The notes: generated by a model not told the origin, from the sequence alone. Counted from the first letter of the stretch, positions 35,064 through 44,808 are shown. The stretch: 64,000 bases of DNA from Lysinibacillus sphaericus (GCF_006864135.1 NZ_SADV01000010.1:124001-188000), one strand, 5' to 3'. Numbers and translations are program-made.

Positions 35064-35963
35064 TTAGCCTTTTAGGAAATCAGGTTTTGCGAAGTTTGGG
35101 TTTGGATATTTATAGAAACCTTCACCTGTAGCGCGGCCTAGTTTGCCTTTTTCGATATACTCTGTTTTTAAGAGATTGGCTAATTTTTTAAAGTTTTCTT
35201 CACCTGTAGCAGCGGCTTTTGCCTCTACAATGTTGAAGGCAGTGTTAATGCCGACAATGTCAAGGATGGCGAATGGACCTAGTGGTGCTCCTGTTCCAAT
35301 CATCCATGTTTTATCGATTGTTTCTGGGTCTGCTACTTCTTTTACTAATAGTGATTCAGCAGCATCTAAAAATGGAACTAGTAATGAATTCAAAATATAG
35401 CCTGGTTGTTCTTTATATAATGGAAGTGGAACCATGCCGATAGCACGTGCAAATTCTACGACTTCATCGAACACTTTCATATCAGTGCCTGGATGCTTCA
35501 TAATTTCGGCTGTGTTGTTTTTCCAAATCGTATTTGCAAAGTGAAGCGCTATAAACTTCTCTGGACGACCAGTTGCTTCAGCAAATTGGCTCGGTAATAA
35601 TGTAGATGAGTTTGTCGCAAAGATTGTTTTAGCAGGGGCAACTTTGCCAAGGTTTGTGTAAAATTCCGTTTTAATTTTAACAACTTCAGGAATCGCCTCA
35701 ATCACAAGATCGGCATTTGCAACCGCTTCTGATAAATCACTTTTAAATGATAAACGTGCATATGCAGCATCAACTTCTTCTTGCGTCGCACCTAAGTCTT
35801 GTTGGTATAACGGTTTTAATTTTGTGATACGATCTTGTGCATTTGTTAAGGCCTCATCATTAATATCGTATACGGTTACATTAAAGCCTTTAAAAGCTGA
35901 TTGATAGGCAATTTGACTACCTAGAACACCGCTACCTGCAACTGTAATATTTTGATAATTCAT
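35064..35963 (-). CDS. 3-hydroxyacyl-CoA (3-hydroxybutyryl-CoA) dehydrogenase
   Basis: A 299-residue NAD-dependent dehydrogenase. It has the Rossmann motif VAGSGVLGSQIAYQSAFKGF, NSSTLLPSQFAEATGRPEKF before the catalytic LHFAN His, a Glu in TAEIMKHPGTD, and the C-terminal GATGEGFYKYPNP type ending. It oxidises 3-hydroxyacyl-CoA to 3-ketoacyl-CoA and is a stand-alone form compared with the fused FadN at 52.2 kb. It is monocistronic, with CCTCC (AGGAGG) before its start. Confidence 0.88.
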   Translation of the reverse strand: MNYQNITVAGSGVLGSQIAYQSAFKGFNVTVYDINDEALTNAQDRITKLKPLYQQDLGATQEEVDAAYARLSFKSDLSEAVANADLVIEAIPEVVKIKTEFYTNLGKVAPAKTIFATNSSTLLPSQFAEATGRPEKFIALHFANTIWKNNTAEIMKHPGTDMKVFDEVVEFARAIGMVPLPLYKEQPGYILNSLLVPFLDAAESLLVKEVADPETIDKTWMIGTGAPLGPFAILDIVGINTAFNIVEAKAAATGEENFKKLANLLKTEYIEKGKLGRATGEGFYKYPNPNFAKPDFLKG

Positions 35964-36671
35964 CCTAAATTCCTCCTTCGATAATGTTACATTAATATAA
36001 TTGTAAGGGTATGTGTTGTATCCCTTGTTACACCTCCATACTACTTCTTATAATATTGAAAAATCAAATGAAAGCCTCAATTATTATAATGATATAATGA
36101 CTTTATTAATTTCCCCAAAAGTAAAAAACGTCACCGAGAGAGTGACATTTAATGTTCAATAGCTGCTAATGCTTTGTCCATTTGGCGTTCATTATATTTT
36201 ATTGCATGACTATTAATGGATTCGAGTCCCTTAAAAGTATAATTAGAGCTAGGAAATATTTTAAGGCATATGTAGTGAATAGATACTATGGAGAAAAAGA
36301 ATCGCAGAGTTAGCGGAAAATTTTCCTGTATAAAAAAACCCTTTCAACTGCTAACAACTTTATACCTACTAAAGAATAAACAGATTTACTAATTTTTCTG
36401 CATAAATAAAAAGAGGCATAAAGCATATTTATAATATGGTGTTTATTCTAAACGAAGAATAATGGTACATTTCGTTGGATTTATTGAAAAAAGTACCTGA
36501 TGCATTGTAGAAATTATGTAATATACTTCCTGATATTTTTGGAGATTTAGTAATTTTATATTTCTAGGAAAATAGGACTTTTTTATAATTTTGAATAATT
36601 TACATATTTTTATAGATTTACTAATAGTTATTTTAGTACACTGAATTTATGAATGGAAAGGGGCAGGTATA
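35964..36671. other. Intergenic region with a gene remnant
   Basis: About 700 bases. On the minus strand at 36152-36235 the frame TFKGLESINSHAIKYNERQM then DKALAAIEH-stop looks like the C-terminal remnant of a lost gene. The rest is AT-rich with no recognised element; the SLH gene promoter must lie near its right end. Confidence 0.45.
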
Positions 36672-37700
36672 ATGAAAAAGACGTTTTTAGCGGGTGCGCT
36701 TAGTATTGCATGTTTTACAGGAGGTTTTGGATTACAAGCAAATGCTCAAGAAACTGTAGATGTTTCTAGTATTATCCACCCAAAACATGCGGTTGCAGCG
36801 ACTAAACAAGCGCAATCGATGACATACCAAGATCTTTATAAAACACTAGTAATTTCTAAATTATCTTATGAAGATAAAGAGATGACATTAGTAACGACGA
36901 AAAATAATATGACATTAAAGATTTCGTTACAAGCACTATTGAAAACTACTGAAATGAGTGCACAAGAACAAAAAGAATTTAAAGAGCTTTTCGGTGACTC
37001 TATTCAAATGAGATTTACTCCATCTGGAAATGCATTTAAGGCGGAAGTTTATGCTGAAGGGAAATGGCAGGCTTTTGCTGATGAGGATTTGAATGATTTT
37101 ATTGGATCAATTCAGGAAGATGATCTTGTGTTAAAACCAGGTGGTTACTTCACGGATACTATTGGACATTGGGCAGAGGGCTATATCCAATTATTGTTCC
37201 AATTAGACATTATTAAGGGTACATCTGCTACAACATTTAATCCAAATGGTCAAGTAACACGCGGACAATTAGTTACTATGATTTTCGGTGCTTCAGGATT
37301 AGATGTGAAGGAAGATTATGAAGGTCCTGCTACATATAAAGATTTGGCAAAATACCCGGGTGCGAAGGAAGTAGCGATTTTAGAGGAATATGGCATAATT
37401 GATATTTTTGATGGTGTTAATTTTGAGCCGTATAAACCTGTTACACGTGAGGAAATGGCATTTGTAACTGCAAGATACTTAGAAGGAATGGAATTTGATG
37501 TAAGTAAGGTTAGCAAAAATAACCCATTTGCAGACAAAAACCAAATGCGTAAGGAAACTGTTGAATCAATCGGATTATTAAAGCAATTAGGTGTGATTGA
37601 TGGAGCAAACGGTCAATTTAATCCAAAAGGTAATCTTTCACGTGCACAGTTCGCTAAAATCTTATCACTAACATTAATGTTAATTGGTGACGAAAAGTAA
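36672..37700 (+). CDS. S-layer homology (SLH) domain protein, secreted
   Basis: A 342-residue exported protein. Residues 1-25 are a signal peptide (MKKTFLAGALSIACFTGGFG, cleavage after ANA). Three SLH-type repeats follow a unique N-terminal region: FTDTIGHWAEGYIQLLFQLD near 162, YKDLAKYPGAKEVAILEEYG near 222, and FADKNQMRKETVESIGLLKQ near 285, each followed by a FxPxxxxxR motif. SLH domains bind pyruvylated secondary cell-wall polymer and hold S-layer proteins. AAAGGGGCAGG precedes the start. Confidence 0.88.
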   Translation: MKKTFLAGALSIACFTGGFGLQANAQETVDVSSIIHPKHAVAATKQAQSMTYQDLYKTLVISKLSYEDKEMTLVTTKNNMTLKISLQALLKTTEMSAQEQKEFKELFGDSIQMRFTPSGNAFKAEVYAEGKWQAFADEDLNDFIGSIQEDDLVLKPGGYFTDTIGHWAEGYIQLLFQLDIIKGTSATTFNPNGQVTRGQLVTMIFGASGLDVKEDYEGPATYKDLAKYPGAKEVAILEEYGIIDIFDGVNFEPYKPVTREEMAFVTARYLEGMEFDVSKVSKNNPFADKNQMRKETVESIGLLKQLGVIDGANGQFNPKGNLSRAQFAKILSLTLMLIGDEK

Positions 37701-37708
37701 TTAAAAAA

Positions 37709-37743
37709 GAAGCAATCCACAATATGGGGTGGATTGCTTTTTT
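37709..37743. terminator. Bidirectional terminator
   Basis: AAGCAATCCAC pairs with GTGGATTGCTT, then TTTTT, between convergent genes. Confidence 0.85.
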
Positions 37744-38443
37744 ATTCGACTAGCATATGAAATGCGTGACTTAATAAATATCCTAATAAAACGAATGCTA
37801 TAAGTGATTTTATTGATACTGAACGAATATGATGCAAAATAAATTCTGAAATACTGGCAGTTGCGATTAACCCAATCGAAACGCCCATTAGTACGCCTTG
37901 TGCCTTATCAGATAACTCCCAATATTGGCCAATCTGTATAAAAACACTAAAGAAAATCGAAAATGCTATAAAATAAATAAAGAGTCTCCAAAGCCGTTCT
38001 CCTTGTGATAGTAATGCTGTAGAAAGTGCAAAGCCTTCTGGTAGATGATGTAGAATAATAGAAGCTGTTATGGCAATACTTAATGAGGCTTTCCCTAACA
38101 ACTGTCCGATAGTAAGACTCATCGGAATAGTGTGGATAATTATAGCGATTGCCAATAGTGATACTGAGGGATTTTGAGTATGAGAAGTGTGAAATAAACT
38201 ATTAAGTACTTCAAACATTAAATAGCCCAACAATATGCCAAGTAATAGGCCAAATGATTTGTATATTTGAAAAGAAGAAGGAATGACGTCTACTACAAGT
38301 AAGCCAACTAAAAATCCACCACATAATAATGATAATCCATGAGTTGTATGCTGGAATAGCCTAGAGAATACCCAAGCTAGAGCTCCTCCAATGCTCGCAC
38401 TAAAAAAAAGAAAGCCACCAAGTATCATTGCGCTCAACTGCAA
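37742..38443 (-). CDS. ZIP-family metal transporter
   Basis: A 233-residue protein with about eight membrane segments. Two ZIP metal-binding motifs are present: IIHTIPMSLTIGQ and ILHHLPEGFALST, with the His-Pro-x-Gly pattern. Such proteins import divalent cations such as zinc, manganese or iron. The central loop (FHTSHTQNP) is short but His-containing. The gene stands alone, and no regulator site is clear. Confidence 0.85.
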   Translation of the reverse strand: MQLSAMILGGFLFFSASIGGALAWVFSRLFQHTTHGLSLLCGGFLVGLLVVDVIPSSFQIYKSFGLLLGILLGYLMFEVLNSLFHTSHTQNPSVSLLAIAIIIHTIPMSLTIGQLLGKASLSIAITASIILHHLPEGFALSTALLSQGERLWRLFIYFIAFSIFFSVFIQIGQYWELSDKAQGVLMGVSIGLIATASISEFILHHIRSVSIKSLIAFVLLGYLLSHAFHMLVE

Positions 38444-38758
38444 AATTCCTCCACCCTATATATTCTTTAAGCTGTTTTTAAAAAATATATGCTAAGTAGA
38501 AACGAATATGATAGTCGTAAGTTTTAGAAAAAGGTCCATTGTATGAATTACTAAAAAGTAAGAGATTAATTTATCGATAAATCTATTATTAGGGGCTTTA
38601 TTATCGAAATCTGCGTAATCAAACCGGAATAGATATCAATCGCAAATTATAGTAGGTTCCTTTCCATAATTTAAAAACCCCGAGCGTCAATGCATCGACG
38701 TTCGGGGTTTTTAAATCAATTATGCTTCTGCAAAATTTCGTGACACTCACTAAGAGGG
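38444..38758. other. Intergenic region with terminator
   Basis: It holds the terminator at 38675-38712 (AAAAACCCCGAGCGTC / GACGTTCGGGGTTTTT) for the minus-strand gene at 38759. No gene is seen in the remaining 230 bases. Confidence 0.6.
38675..38712 (-). terminator. Rho-independent terminator
   Basis: AAAAACCCCGA pairs with TCGGGGTTTTT around an inner CGTC/GACG stem. Confidence 0.9.
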
Positions 38759-39439
38759 TTAAAAGTGTATACCCGGTTTATCGCTTAGCTTGCAGCCTGT
38801 ACCATATTTCGCTTTTAAGGCACCTTTAAAATTAGTTTGTTCAAGTTCAGGGTATGCCTGTTTCCAAAGTTCAAATACATTGTGACTTGAAGCAGTACCC
38901 TCTTTTGTTAGTCGAACAATATGGAAACCATATTCATCGTTACATCGAGCTAATGGGCGATTCTCACGCACTGTAATGACCCGACCGCTCGCCGAAACAT
39001 CATATAAGCCCTCGTAACCTGAAATAGCACGTCTTTCTTCATCGAAGTCAGCTGTTTTTTCTACTTTTTCTTTTTTTGCTTCTTTGGCTTCATTTTTTTC
39101 TGCAGGTTTAGCAGTTTCTTTAATGTCAGCTTTCTCTGCAGGCTCCACTACTTCTTTGATTGCATCATTCTCTACAGATTCAGCCTCTTCTTTATTTTGA
39201 GTTGAAAGCTGTTCCACAATAACGAAATCCTTGTTAGAAGCTTTGTCGCTCATTGTCGCCATGACGTTCATAATAGAACCTACATAACGTACTGGTTTAT
39301 CTTTGCCTTCTTCAAATACAAAAATATTATAATCGGTTTTATTCATCTTCCTCATAATAATATTTCCTGTTTTAGTAGTAAAACCGATAAATTTGTTCTT
39401 TTTAAGTGCTTGTATTGCTTGTTGCTTTGTTAAAATCAT
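38759..39439 (-). CDS. Orphan protein with NUMOD4-like domain
   Basis: A 226-residue protein. The N-terminal 75 residues (MILTKQQAIQALKKNKFIGF...) are a compact unknown domain. Residues 78-135 are a Glu/Lys/Ala-rich linker with VEPAEKADIKETAKPAEKNE-type repeats. Residues 136-210 read ISGYEGLYDVSASGRVITVR, then a GFHIVRLTKEG pattern, like the NUMOD4 DNA-binding module of phage and homing HNH endonucleases, but no HNH catalytic motif follows. It may be a domesticated DNA-binding protein. Confidence 0.6.
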   Translation of the reverse strand: MILTKQQAIQALKKNKFIGFTTKTGNIIMRKMNKTDYNIFVFEEGKDKPVRYVGSIMNVMATMSDKASNKDFVIVEQLSTQNKEEAESVENDAIKEVVEPAEKADIKETAKPAEKNEAKEAKKEKVEKTADFDEERRAISGYEGLYDVSASGRVITVRENRPLARCNDEYGFHIVRLTKEGTASSHNVFELWKQAYPELEQTNFKGALKAKYGTGCKLSDKPGIHF

Positions 39440-39841
39440 TTTTTAAATCTCCTAAAGAATTGTTTTTTCTATTTTACCATAAAATCAGTTTTACTGTTTT
39501 TCTTAAATATTGGATGTTTCATTATTGCACTGATAATTCTTTAGACTGAGGGAAGGATTGCGTTTGTCGCTATAGTGTGGGGTTGATTTCCGATCGGGTT
39601 GGGCGTTATTCTAGAGGCGTACGATGATCCCGTAGGAGTCGACCATCCTCCATCTCCATTTTAAAAATTAGAATCCTTCGAAGGGAGAAATGGAGTTGTA
39701 CGTAGAATTGTTCTAGTAACCTTGCAAACTGATTGGGTCCGGTAACGAAGAAAATTGATTGGGTAAATGAGCAAAGAACTGCTCAGGTCCCAAAGGTAAG
39801 CGCTCTACTCGTACTCAATATAATCAAAGGAGGATTTATTA
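39440..39841. other. Intergenic region with repeat B fragment
   Basis: Contains the left-end motif of repeat B (39581-39605) and an inverted sequence ATCCTCCATCTCCATTTT / GAGAAATGGAG around 39645-39695. No gene or riboswitch is recognised. Confidence 0.5.
39581..39605. repeat. Repeat B, left-end motif
   Basis: GGTTGATTTCCGATCGGGTT then GGGCG matches the end of the fuller copy at 58229. Confidence 0.7.
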
Positions 39842-40285
39842 ATGGTTCAACATTTATTTACTATGAATTTACAATGGTCGGAGGGGAGAAATGGGACGGG
39901 TAATATTGTTGCAGACAATCTAAATACGAAAATTTCTATTCCTCGAGAAATGAATGGACCAGGGATGGGGACAAATCCTGATGAAATGCTGCTAGGAGCG
40001 GCAGCAACCTGCTATTTAATTACACTGGCTACATTACTTGAAAATTCGAAGATTGCTGTGTTGGATTTGTCTATGCAAGCTGAAGGTTTTGTTGATGTCA
40101 CGAACGGTGTTTTTACTTATGAGAAAATTTTACATAAGCCGAAAATTATTGTACAAAATTTATCTGAGCGAGAACGAAAAAGAATTAATCGATTAGCTGA
40201 GAAGGCAGAACAAACATGTATGATTAGTAAGGCATTAAAAGGAAATGTTCAAATTACATGCGAAGTACAGATTATACAAGGGTAA
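39842..40285 (+). CDS. OsmC/Ohr-family peroxiredoxin-like protein
   Basis: A 147-residue protein of the OsmC family. It has NPDEMLLGAAATCYLITLAT with the first redox Cys and AEKAEQTCMISKALKGNVQI with the second. These reduce organic hydroperoxides or, in the YhfA-like branch, have unknown substrates. AAAGGAGG precedes the ATG. The gene lies between two inverted repeat B ends and has its own terminator. Confidence 0.85.
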   Translation: MVQHLFTMNLQWSEGRNGTGNIVADNLNTKISIPREMNGPGMGTNPDEMLLGAAATCYLITLATLLENSKIAVLDLSMQAEGFVDVTNGVFTYEKILHKPKIIVQNLSERERKRINRLAEKAEQTCMISKALKGNVQITCEVQIIQG

Positions 40286-40319
40286 AAAGGAACATCTCTA
40301 TTAATGGCTAAATATAAAT

Positions 40320-40366
40320 ATGAGGAGTTATTCAAAAATGATTTTGAAATAACTCCTTTTTTTGAT
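40320..40366 (+). terminator. Rho-independent terminator
   Basis: AGGAGTTATT pairs with AATAACTCCT, with an inner CAAAA/TTTTG stem, then TTTTTTT. Confidence 0.85.
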
Positions 40367-40478
40367 TTATTACATGTATGCATTTTTAGTAGGCAGATTG
40401 GAGTAAAGACTTTACGTCTTATTGACTGACGCTTCACTTTCGGGCAATAAACATCGTTTCCCCGACATCCCCTAGAAA

Positions 40479-40508
40479 GCGCCTAACCAGAATGGAAATC
40501 AACCCACG
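40479..40508. repeat. Repeat B, right-end motif
   Basis: GCGCCTAACCAGAATGGAAA then TCAACCCACG is the inverted partner of the 39581 motif, so OsmC lies between two facing ends. The small ORF at this place is a chance frame. Confidence 0.65.
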
Positions 40509-40625
40509 TTATGGTGAGGTACCTTTTTTCTACATATTATTATGGAATTGCTTCTTCAAAAGTAGTTCTATAAATGTCCCAAATGAATATATAAAGTTAA
40601 GTGGTAAAAAAATGCGAAGGATGAT

Positions 40626-41264
40626 GTGTTGCACGAGGAGTCAGCTCAGACTATTAAATTTTATAGTCAGTACGGGAAAAGAATTTTTGATATTGCGGGG
40701 GCACTCCTATTACTTTTCATTACCATCCCTCTTATGTTAGTAGTATTCCACGTTTTACTTATTAGCACAGGCCGCCCTGTTTTTTTTAAACAAATCCGTA
40801 CCGGACAGGATCATCAGCGCTTTGTTATTTGGAAGCTGCGGACAATGACCTTACAAGCAGTTCCAGTGGATATGCCTACTATGTGTGCAGGCGGAATTCC
40901 GGATGATTATTTTTTTAAAACTGAACAGGATGCACGAATCACAAAAGTTGGGGCTACTCTTCGCAAGTTCAGTATTGATGAAATTCCACAGCTCATTAAT
41001 GTTTTAAAAGGAGATATGAGTATTGTTGGACCACGTCCAGAAGTTCCATCCATCACAAATGCTTATAACACTTTACAGGCACGGCGTTTAGAAGTAAAGC
41101 CAGGTTTAACAGGTCTTGCTCAAATTAACGGCCGCTCTAATATTTCTCACGGACAAAAAATTTCATATGACCTAGAATACGTTGATCGTTATTCTTTTAG
41201 GATGGATTTTAAAATTATCATCAAAACACTTTTCGTAGTTTTAGCGAGAACAGGTGCTTATTAA
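40626..41264 (+). CDS. Sugar transferase (undecaprenyl-phosphate sugar phosphotransferase)
   Basis: A 212-residue protein of the bacterial sugar transferase family. One N-terminal membrane segment ([20 protein letters not shown]) is followed by [47 protein letters not shown] and [10 protein letters not shown]. It puts the first sugar phosphate on undecaprenyl phosphate for a surface polysaccharide. The GTG start at 40626 has GAAGG upstream. It is the first gene of a five-gene operon. Confidence 0.85.
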   Translation: MLHEESAQTIKFYSQYGKRIFDIAGALLLLFITIPLMLVVFHVLLISTGRPVFFKQIRTGQDHQRFVIWKLRTMTLQAVPVDMPTMCAGGIPDDYFFKTEQDARITKVGATLRKFSIDEIPQLINVLKGDMSIVGPRPEVPSITNAYNTLQARRLEVKPGLTGLAQINGRSNISHGQKISYDLEYVDRYSFRMDFKIIIKTLFVVLARTGAY

Positions 41265-41284
41265 AAATTAAGGAGTGTTAGGTT

Positions 41285-42406
41285 CTGAAGATCGTTCAGC
41301 TTATTACACGTATGGATAAGATTGGAGGAGCGCAAAAGCATGTGGAGGCACTCGCCATAAAATTAAAGCAAGATAGTCACGAGGTAACTATTGTAACAGG
41401 CCTTTATGATCCGTCACTGTGGCGCTTTCAAGAAGAAAAAATTGATGTTATCAGTATCCCAGCCATGCAGCGAGCGATTCACCTAAAAAAGGATTTACAG
41501 ACCTTTTGGCAATTAAGAGCAACATTCAAAAAAATACAACCAGATATTATTGCTGCGCATTCATCGAAGGCGGGCACAATTGGTCGTGTAGTAGGAAGGC
41601 TTTTACGCATTCCAACTGTTTTTACGGCTCATAGCTGGAGTTTTACAGAAGGCGTACCGCACAAAAAAAAGAGGATGTATCGTCGAATGGAAAAATCAGT
41701 TCAGCCGTTGACAACTAAAATTATTACGGTATCTGAATATGATCGCAAGTTAGCATTAATGCAAAAAATTGCTCCTGCTTATAAAATGCTGACGATTCAT
41801 AATGGCATCGATCAAATAGAGAAGCAAGTAGCACCTATAAAAGAGAATGAGGAGCATCCATTAATCGTGATGGTTGCTCGTTTTGAAGTGCCAAAAAGAC
41901 AGGATTTATTGCTAGAGGCTTTAGCGGAGCTTTCTGATATACCTTGGCGCTTGCAATTGATAGGTGATGGCTCACTGCGCCCTAGTTTAGAAGAATTTAT
42001 TGCCGATAAAGGTTTAATAGATCGTGTCTCATTTTTGGGCAATCAATTAGATGTCACATCCTTACTTGAGGAAAGTCATGTATTTGTCTTGTTATCAGAT
42101 TGGGAGGGCTTACCGATTTCAATTATTGAAGCAATGCGAGCAGGACTTCCAATTATCGCTACGAATGTGGGCGGTGTCAATGAGTTAATTTCTGAGTATG
42201 AGAATGGATTTTTAATTAATCGAGATGATAAAGATCTACTAAAGAACAGGCTTAAACAATTGTTAATAGATGAGAGCTTACGTCAAAAAATGGGGGACGC
42301 AAGTGAACGCCGCTTTTTAAGGAATTTTACGTTTCTACCAATGTATCAGAAAACGCTATTTATCTACGAACAGGTTGTTTTAAAATCGGCTAAGAAAGGT
42401 GATTAA
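41285..42406 (+). CDS. Glycosyltransferase family 4, probable CTG start
   Basis: A 373-residue GT-B enzyme. The N-terminus aligns with the family only if translation starts at CTG 41285: (M)KIVQLITRMDKIGGAQKHVE. AAGGAG lies nine bases upstream of that CTG, while the first ATG (41312) would cut off the first strand of the fold. Later motifs are AAHSSKAGTIGR, ITVSEYDR and SDWEGLPISIIEAMRAGLPI with the E-x7-E pattern of GT4. It adds a sugar to the lipid-linked product of the upstream transferase. Confidence 0.82.
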   Translation: MKIVQLITRMDKIGGAQKHVEALAIKLKQDSHEVTIVTGLYDPSLWRFQEEKIDVISIPAMQRAIHLKKDLQTFWQLRATFKKIQPDIIAAHSSKAGTIGRVVGRLLRIPTVFTAHSWSFTEGVPHKKKRMYRRMEKSVQPLTTKIITVSEYDRKLALMQKIAPAYKMLTIHNGIDQIEKQVAPIKENEEHPLIVMVARFEVPKRQDLLLEALAELSDIPWRLQLIGDGSLRPSLEEFIADKGLIDRVSFLGNQLDVTSLLEESHVFVLLSDWEGLPISIIEAMRAGLPIIATNVGGVNELISEYENGFLINRDDKDLLKNRLKQLLIDESLRQKMGDASERRFLRNFTFLPMYQKTLFIYEQVVLKSAKKGD

Positions 42407-44081
42407 TTTGCAATTAATTCGCATTCGAACTGATGATGAGCTTATGTGGTACAAAAATATTTGGGATGAAATTTTAGCATCTGAGGACAATGATAATCCA
42501 TTTATAGAATTTGCTTGGTTTTATAACTGGTGGCAAATTGTTGGACGAAGAGAGCGTGTCGAGCTCTATGCTGTTGAAGAAAATGGTACTATCATTGCCT
42601 TTTTCCCCTTCATGGTTCGACTTCGATGGGGAGTACGAATTTATGCCTTTGTGGGAGAAAATATTGCGAATTATTCAGGTGTTGTAGCGAAAAAAGAATG
42701 GCTGTTGCCCGCTATAACCTTTGTGTTTGATCAGCTCATTGAAAAGTATAAACATCTACTATTTTTATTTCATGGATTATTGGAAAGCAAAGACTCTACA
42801 AAAGTCATTGAGCAATATTTTGTTGAAAGGCAGTTACGTCCAAGTATTTTTCGTGTAGTGACTCCGTATCTTGCCTTTCATGATGTAGATATTCCTAACT
42901 ACTTCAATCAACGTAGAAAAATGCATGGTATGGATAGAAGAGAACGGAAGCTACGAAAATTAGGCTCATTAACGAGGAAAATCCCTTCGCGAGACGAACT
43001 TTGGCAAATGTTTAGATTATTTGATCGACGATGGGCTAAAAAAATAGATACAAGTGATTTTACTAAAGGGAAGAAAAAGGACTTTTTCGAACAGTTAACG
43101 CTTCTTAAAGGGGAGGCATTGCAAGTTGAGGTAGATGCACTTGTTTTTGAAGACCAATGGATTGCCTTCACATACGGAATTTGCTGTCGTGGACGTTATG
43201 TAACTTACGCACTTGCACATGAGCCAACATTTAATTTATTTGGGCCTGGCAGATTAGTGAATCAAGAAACGATTAAGCGAACCTATTCTGAAAACTATCG
43301 CTTGTTCGATATGAGTATTGGCTATGAGCCGTATAAGTTCGATTGGCGCTCTAATATTGATTTTACGAGGCGTATGCTCGTAAGCGGTGGAACGAAGCGA
43401 GCAAAGCTATTGGCGAGTAGCTATACGCTGAAGGAACGGCTCAAGGAATTTTTAAAGGGCAATCATCGTGTTGTGGGATGGAAACGTAATACTCTAGGTC
43501 AATTACGTTACTTAGTAAAGTATGGGAAAGTAAAAAATTGGCTAGAATATGGACAACTATTCGTAGAAAAATTTATTCGTTTTAAGCAAGTGAATTTGTA
43601 TGAATTATCCCCATCAGATAATGTTACACCGCAACGACCTGTAGGAGATTTGTTTGAGGAGTTGTCGATACAGGAGGCGATGCAACTCGATAAGGAAGAA
43701 ATTATTTCTCTATTTTATAAGGGATACACGATTTACAAAGATTCTTATGCAGAAACGAATAAACCTGCGTTTGCATTACATGCGGTGAACTGGCGTGTAG
43801 ATGATTTGCAAATTGTTGAAGCATTGCCAAAGCAGACATATTTTTTAACATATGATGTTTATAAAAATATCGATATTATTACAGCCTTCTTCCAAAAAAT
43901 GAAACCTGCACAAACACTTTGGGTTACTGCGAGATTTTGGCAATGGCGAAAGCGTAAACGATTATTGCAGCTAGGCTATAAACGTATTTCTCGAATGAAA
44001 CATTTTAAATGTGCTCGTTATGAGCGAAATCATGTAGAAAAATACACAGAGAGTGGGGGCGATGTTCATTCTGTCCATTAA
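42399..44081 (+). CDS. BcsL/CelD-type GNAT acetyltransferase of the polysaccharide operon
   Basis: A 560-residue protein with the GNAT-like fold called Acetyltransf_6 (BioF2-like), recognised by NPFIEFAWFYNWWQIVG and, in the middle, FDRRWAKKID and LFDMSIGYEPYKFDW. The C-terminal 170 residues are an additional domain, perhaps a second GNAT-like unit. Such proteins often modify exopolysaccharides. GTG 42399 overlaps the upstream stop; TTG 42408 is an alternative. Substrate unknown. Confidence 0.7.
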   Translation: MINLQLIRIRTDDELMWYKNIWDEILASEDNDNPFIEFAWFYNWWQIVGRRERVELYAVEENGTIIAFFPFMVRLRWGVRIYAFVGENIANYSGVVAKKEWLLPAITFVFDQLIEKYKHLLFLFHGLLESKDSTKVIEQYFVERQLRPSIFRVVTPYLAFHDVDIPNYFNQRRKMHGMDRRERKLRKLGSLTRKIPSRDELWQMFRLFDRRWAKKIDTSDFTKGKKKDFFEQLTLLKGEALQVEVDALVFEDQWIAFTYGICCRGRYVTYALAHEPTFNLFGPGRLVNQETIKRTYSENYRLFDMSIGYEPYKFDWRSNIDFTRRMLVSGGTKRAKLLASSYTLKERLKEFLKGNHRVVGWKRNTLGQLRYLVKYGKVKNWLEYGQLFVEKFIRFKQVNLYELSPSDNVTPQRPVGDLFEELSIQEAMQLDKEEIISLFYKGYTIYKDSYAETNKPAFALHAVNWRVDDLQIVEALPKQTYFLTYDVYKNIDIITAFFQKMKPAQTLWVTARFWQWRKRKRLLQLGYKRISRMKHFKCARYERNHVEKYTESGGDVHSVH

Positions 44082-44808
44082 AAGTAAGCGATGGAATATC
44101 GCAATGCAGCATTTTTATTTCGTAGAGAAGCCAGCCAATGTTAGAAAATCAATGAAGGTTATTGGCTATACAAATTCACTTGTACCAAGCCGTAAGCTTG
44201 TTAAAAGTGAAACGGTTCATATTCACCTTACAGATAGTGAGTTATCATTGTATCTTGCTCTTTCAGAAAGTAATCGAAAAGTTCTTCGTCGTGCACAAAA
44301 AGAGTCCTATCAAGTTTTTATTTATAAAGAACCATCAGATGACAATTTACGAGCCTTTCAACAGTTTTATAATAACTTCGCAAAAAGAAAAAAACTCGAG
44401 CTAATTAGTAAGTCTCAAATGGAAGCTATTATGCTTTTAAAAAATAAAGGAGCACTATGGTTGTCTGAGATTCGCAGTATTTGTGGACAAACACTATGCT
44501 ATAGACTCGATATTATATACGCTAAAAAAGCGATGTCCTATTTTGTAGCGACTTGTCATTCACAATCAATGCCAGAGCATTTAAGAAGACCAATTCGATA
44601 TGCAAATCGTTTCTTACTATGGCATAATTTATTGCATTTAAAGGAGCAAGGCTTTGTTTTATATGATATGGGAAAGCTGACTGATGATCAAAATGTTCGT
44701 GCGTTTAAACTAGGCTTCGGTGGACAAGTCGTCGATGTATATTCTGGTTACATTACCCAATCTAAAATACGTGCACTGTTACTGGGCGTGCAAAAATGGA
44801 GGAAGTAG
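44062..44808 (+). CDS. FemAB/GNAT-like acyltransferase
   Basis: A 248-residue protein with a GNAT/FemAB-like pattern: SNRKVLRRAQKESYQVFIYK, FQQFYNNFAKRKKLELISKS, and VLYDMGKLTDDQNVRAFKLG at the end. FemAB proteins transfer amino acids to cell-wall precursors, and related proteins act in capsule operons. It overlaps both neighbours, so it is within the same transcript. The start is either ATG 44062 or GTG 44053, both near a GGGGG box. Confidence 0.65.
   Translation: MFILSIKSKRWNIAMQHFYFVEKPANVRKSMKVIGYTNSLVPSRKLVKSETVHIHLTDSELSLYLALSESNRKVLRRAQKESYQVFIYKEPSDDNLRAFQQFYNNFAKRKKLELISKSQMEAIMLLKNKGALWLSEIRSICGQTLCYRLDIIYAKKAMSYFVATCHSQSMPEHLRRPIRYANRFLLWHNLLHLKEQGFVLYDMGKLTDDQNVRAFKLGFGGQVVDVYSGYITQSKIRALLLGVQKWRK

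Noticed and set aside
39650..39841. Possible riboswitch or T-box before osmC
   Set aside because: An inverted sequence is present but no known aptamer core or T-box motif was found.
40492..40740. An 82-codon plus-strand ORF starting in a repeat B end
   Set aside because: It overlaps the sugar transferase gene in another frame and begins within the repeat.
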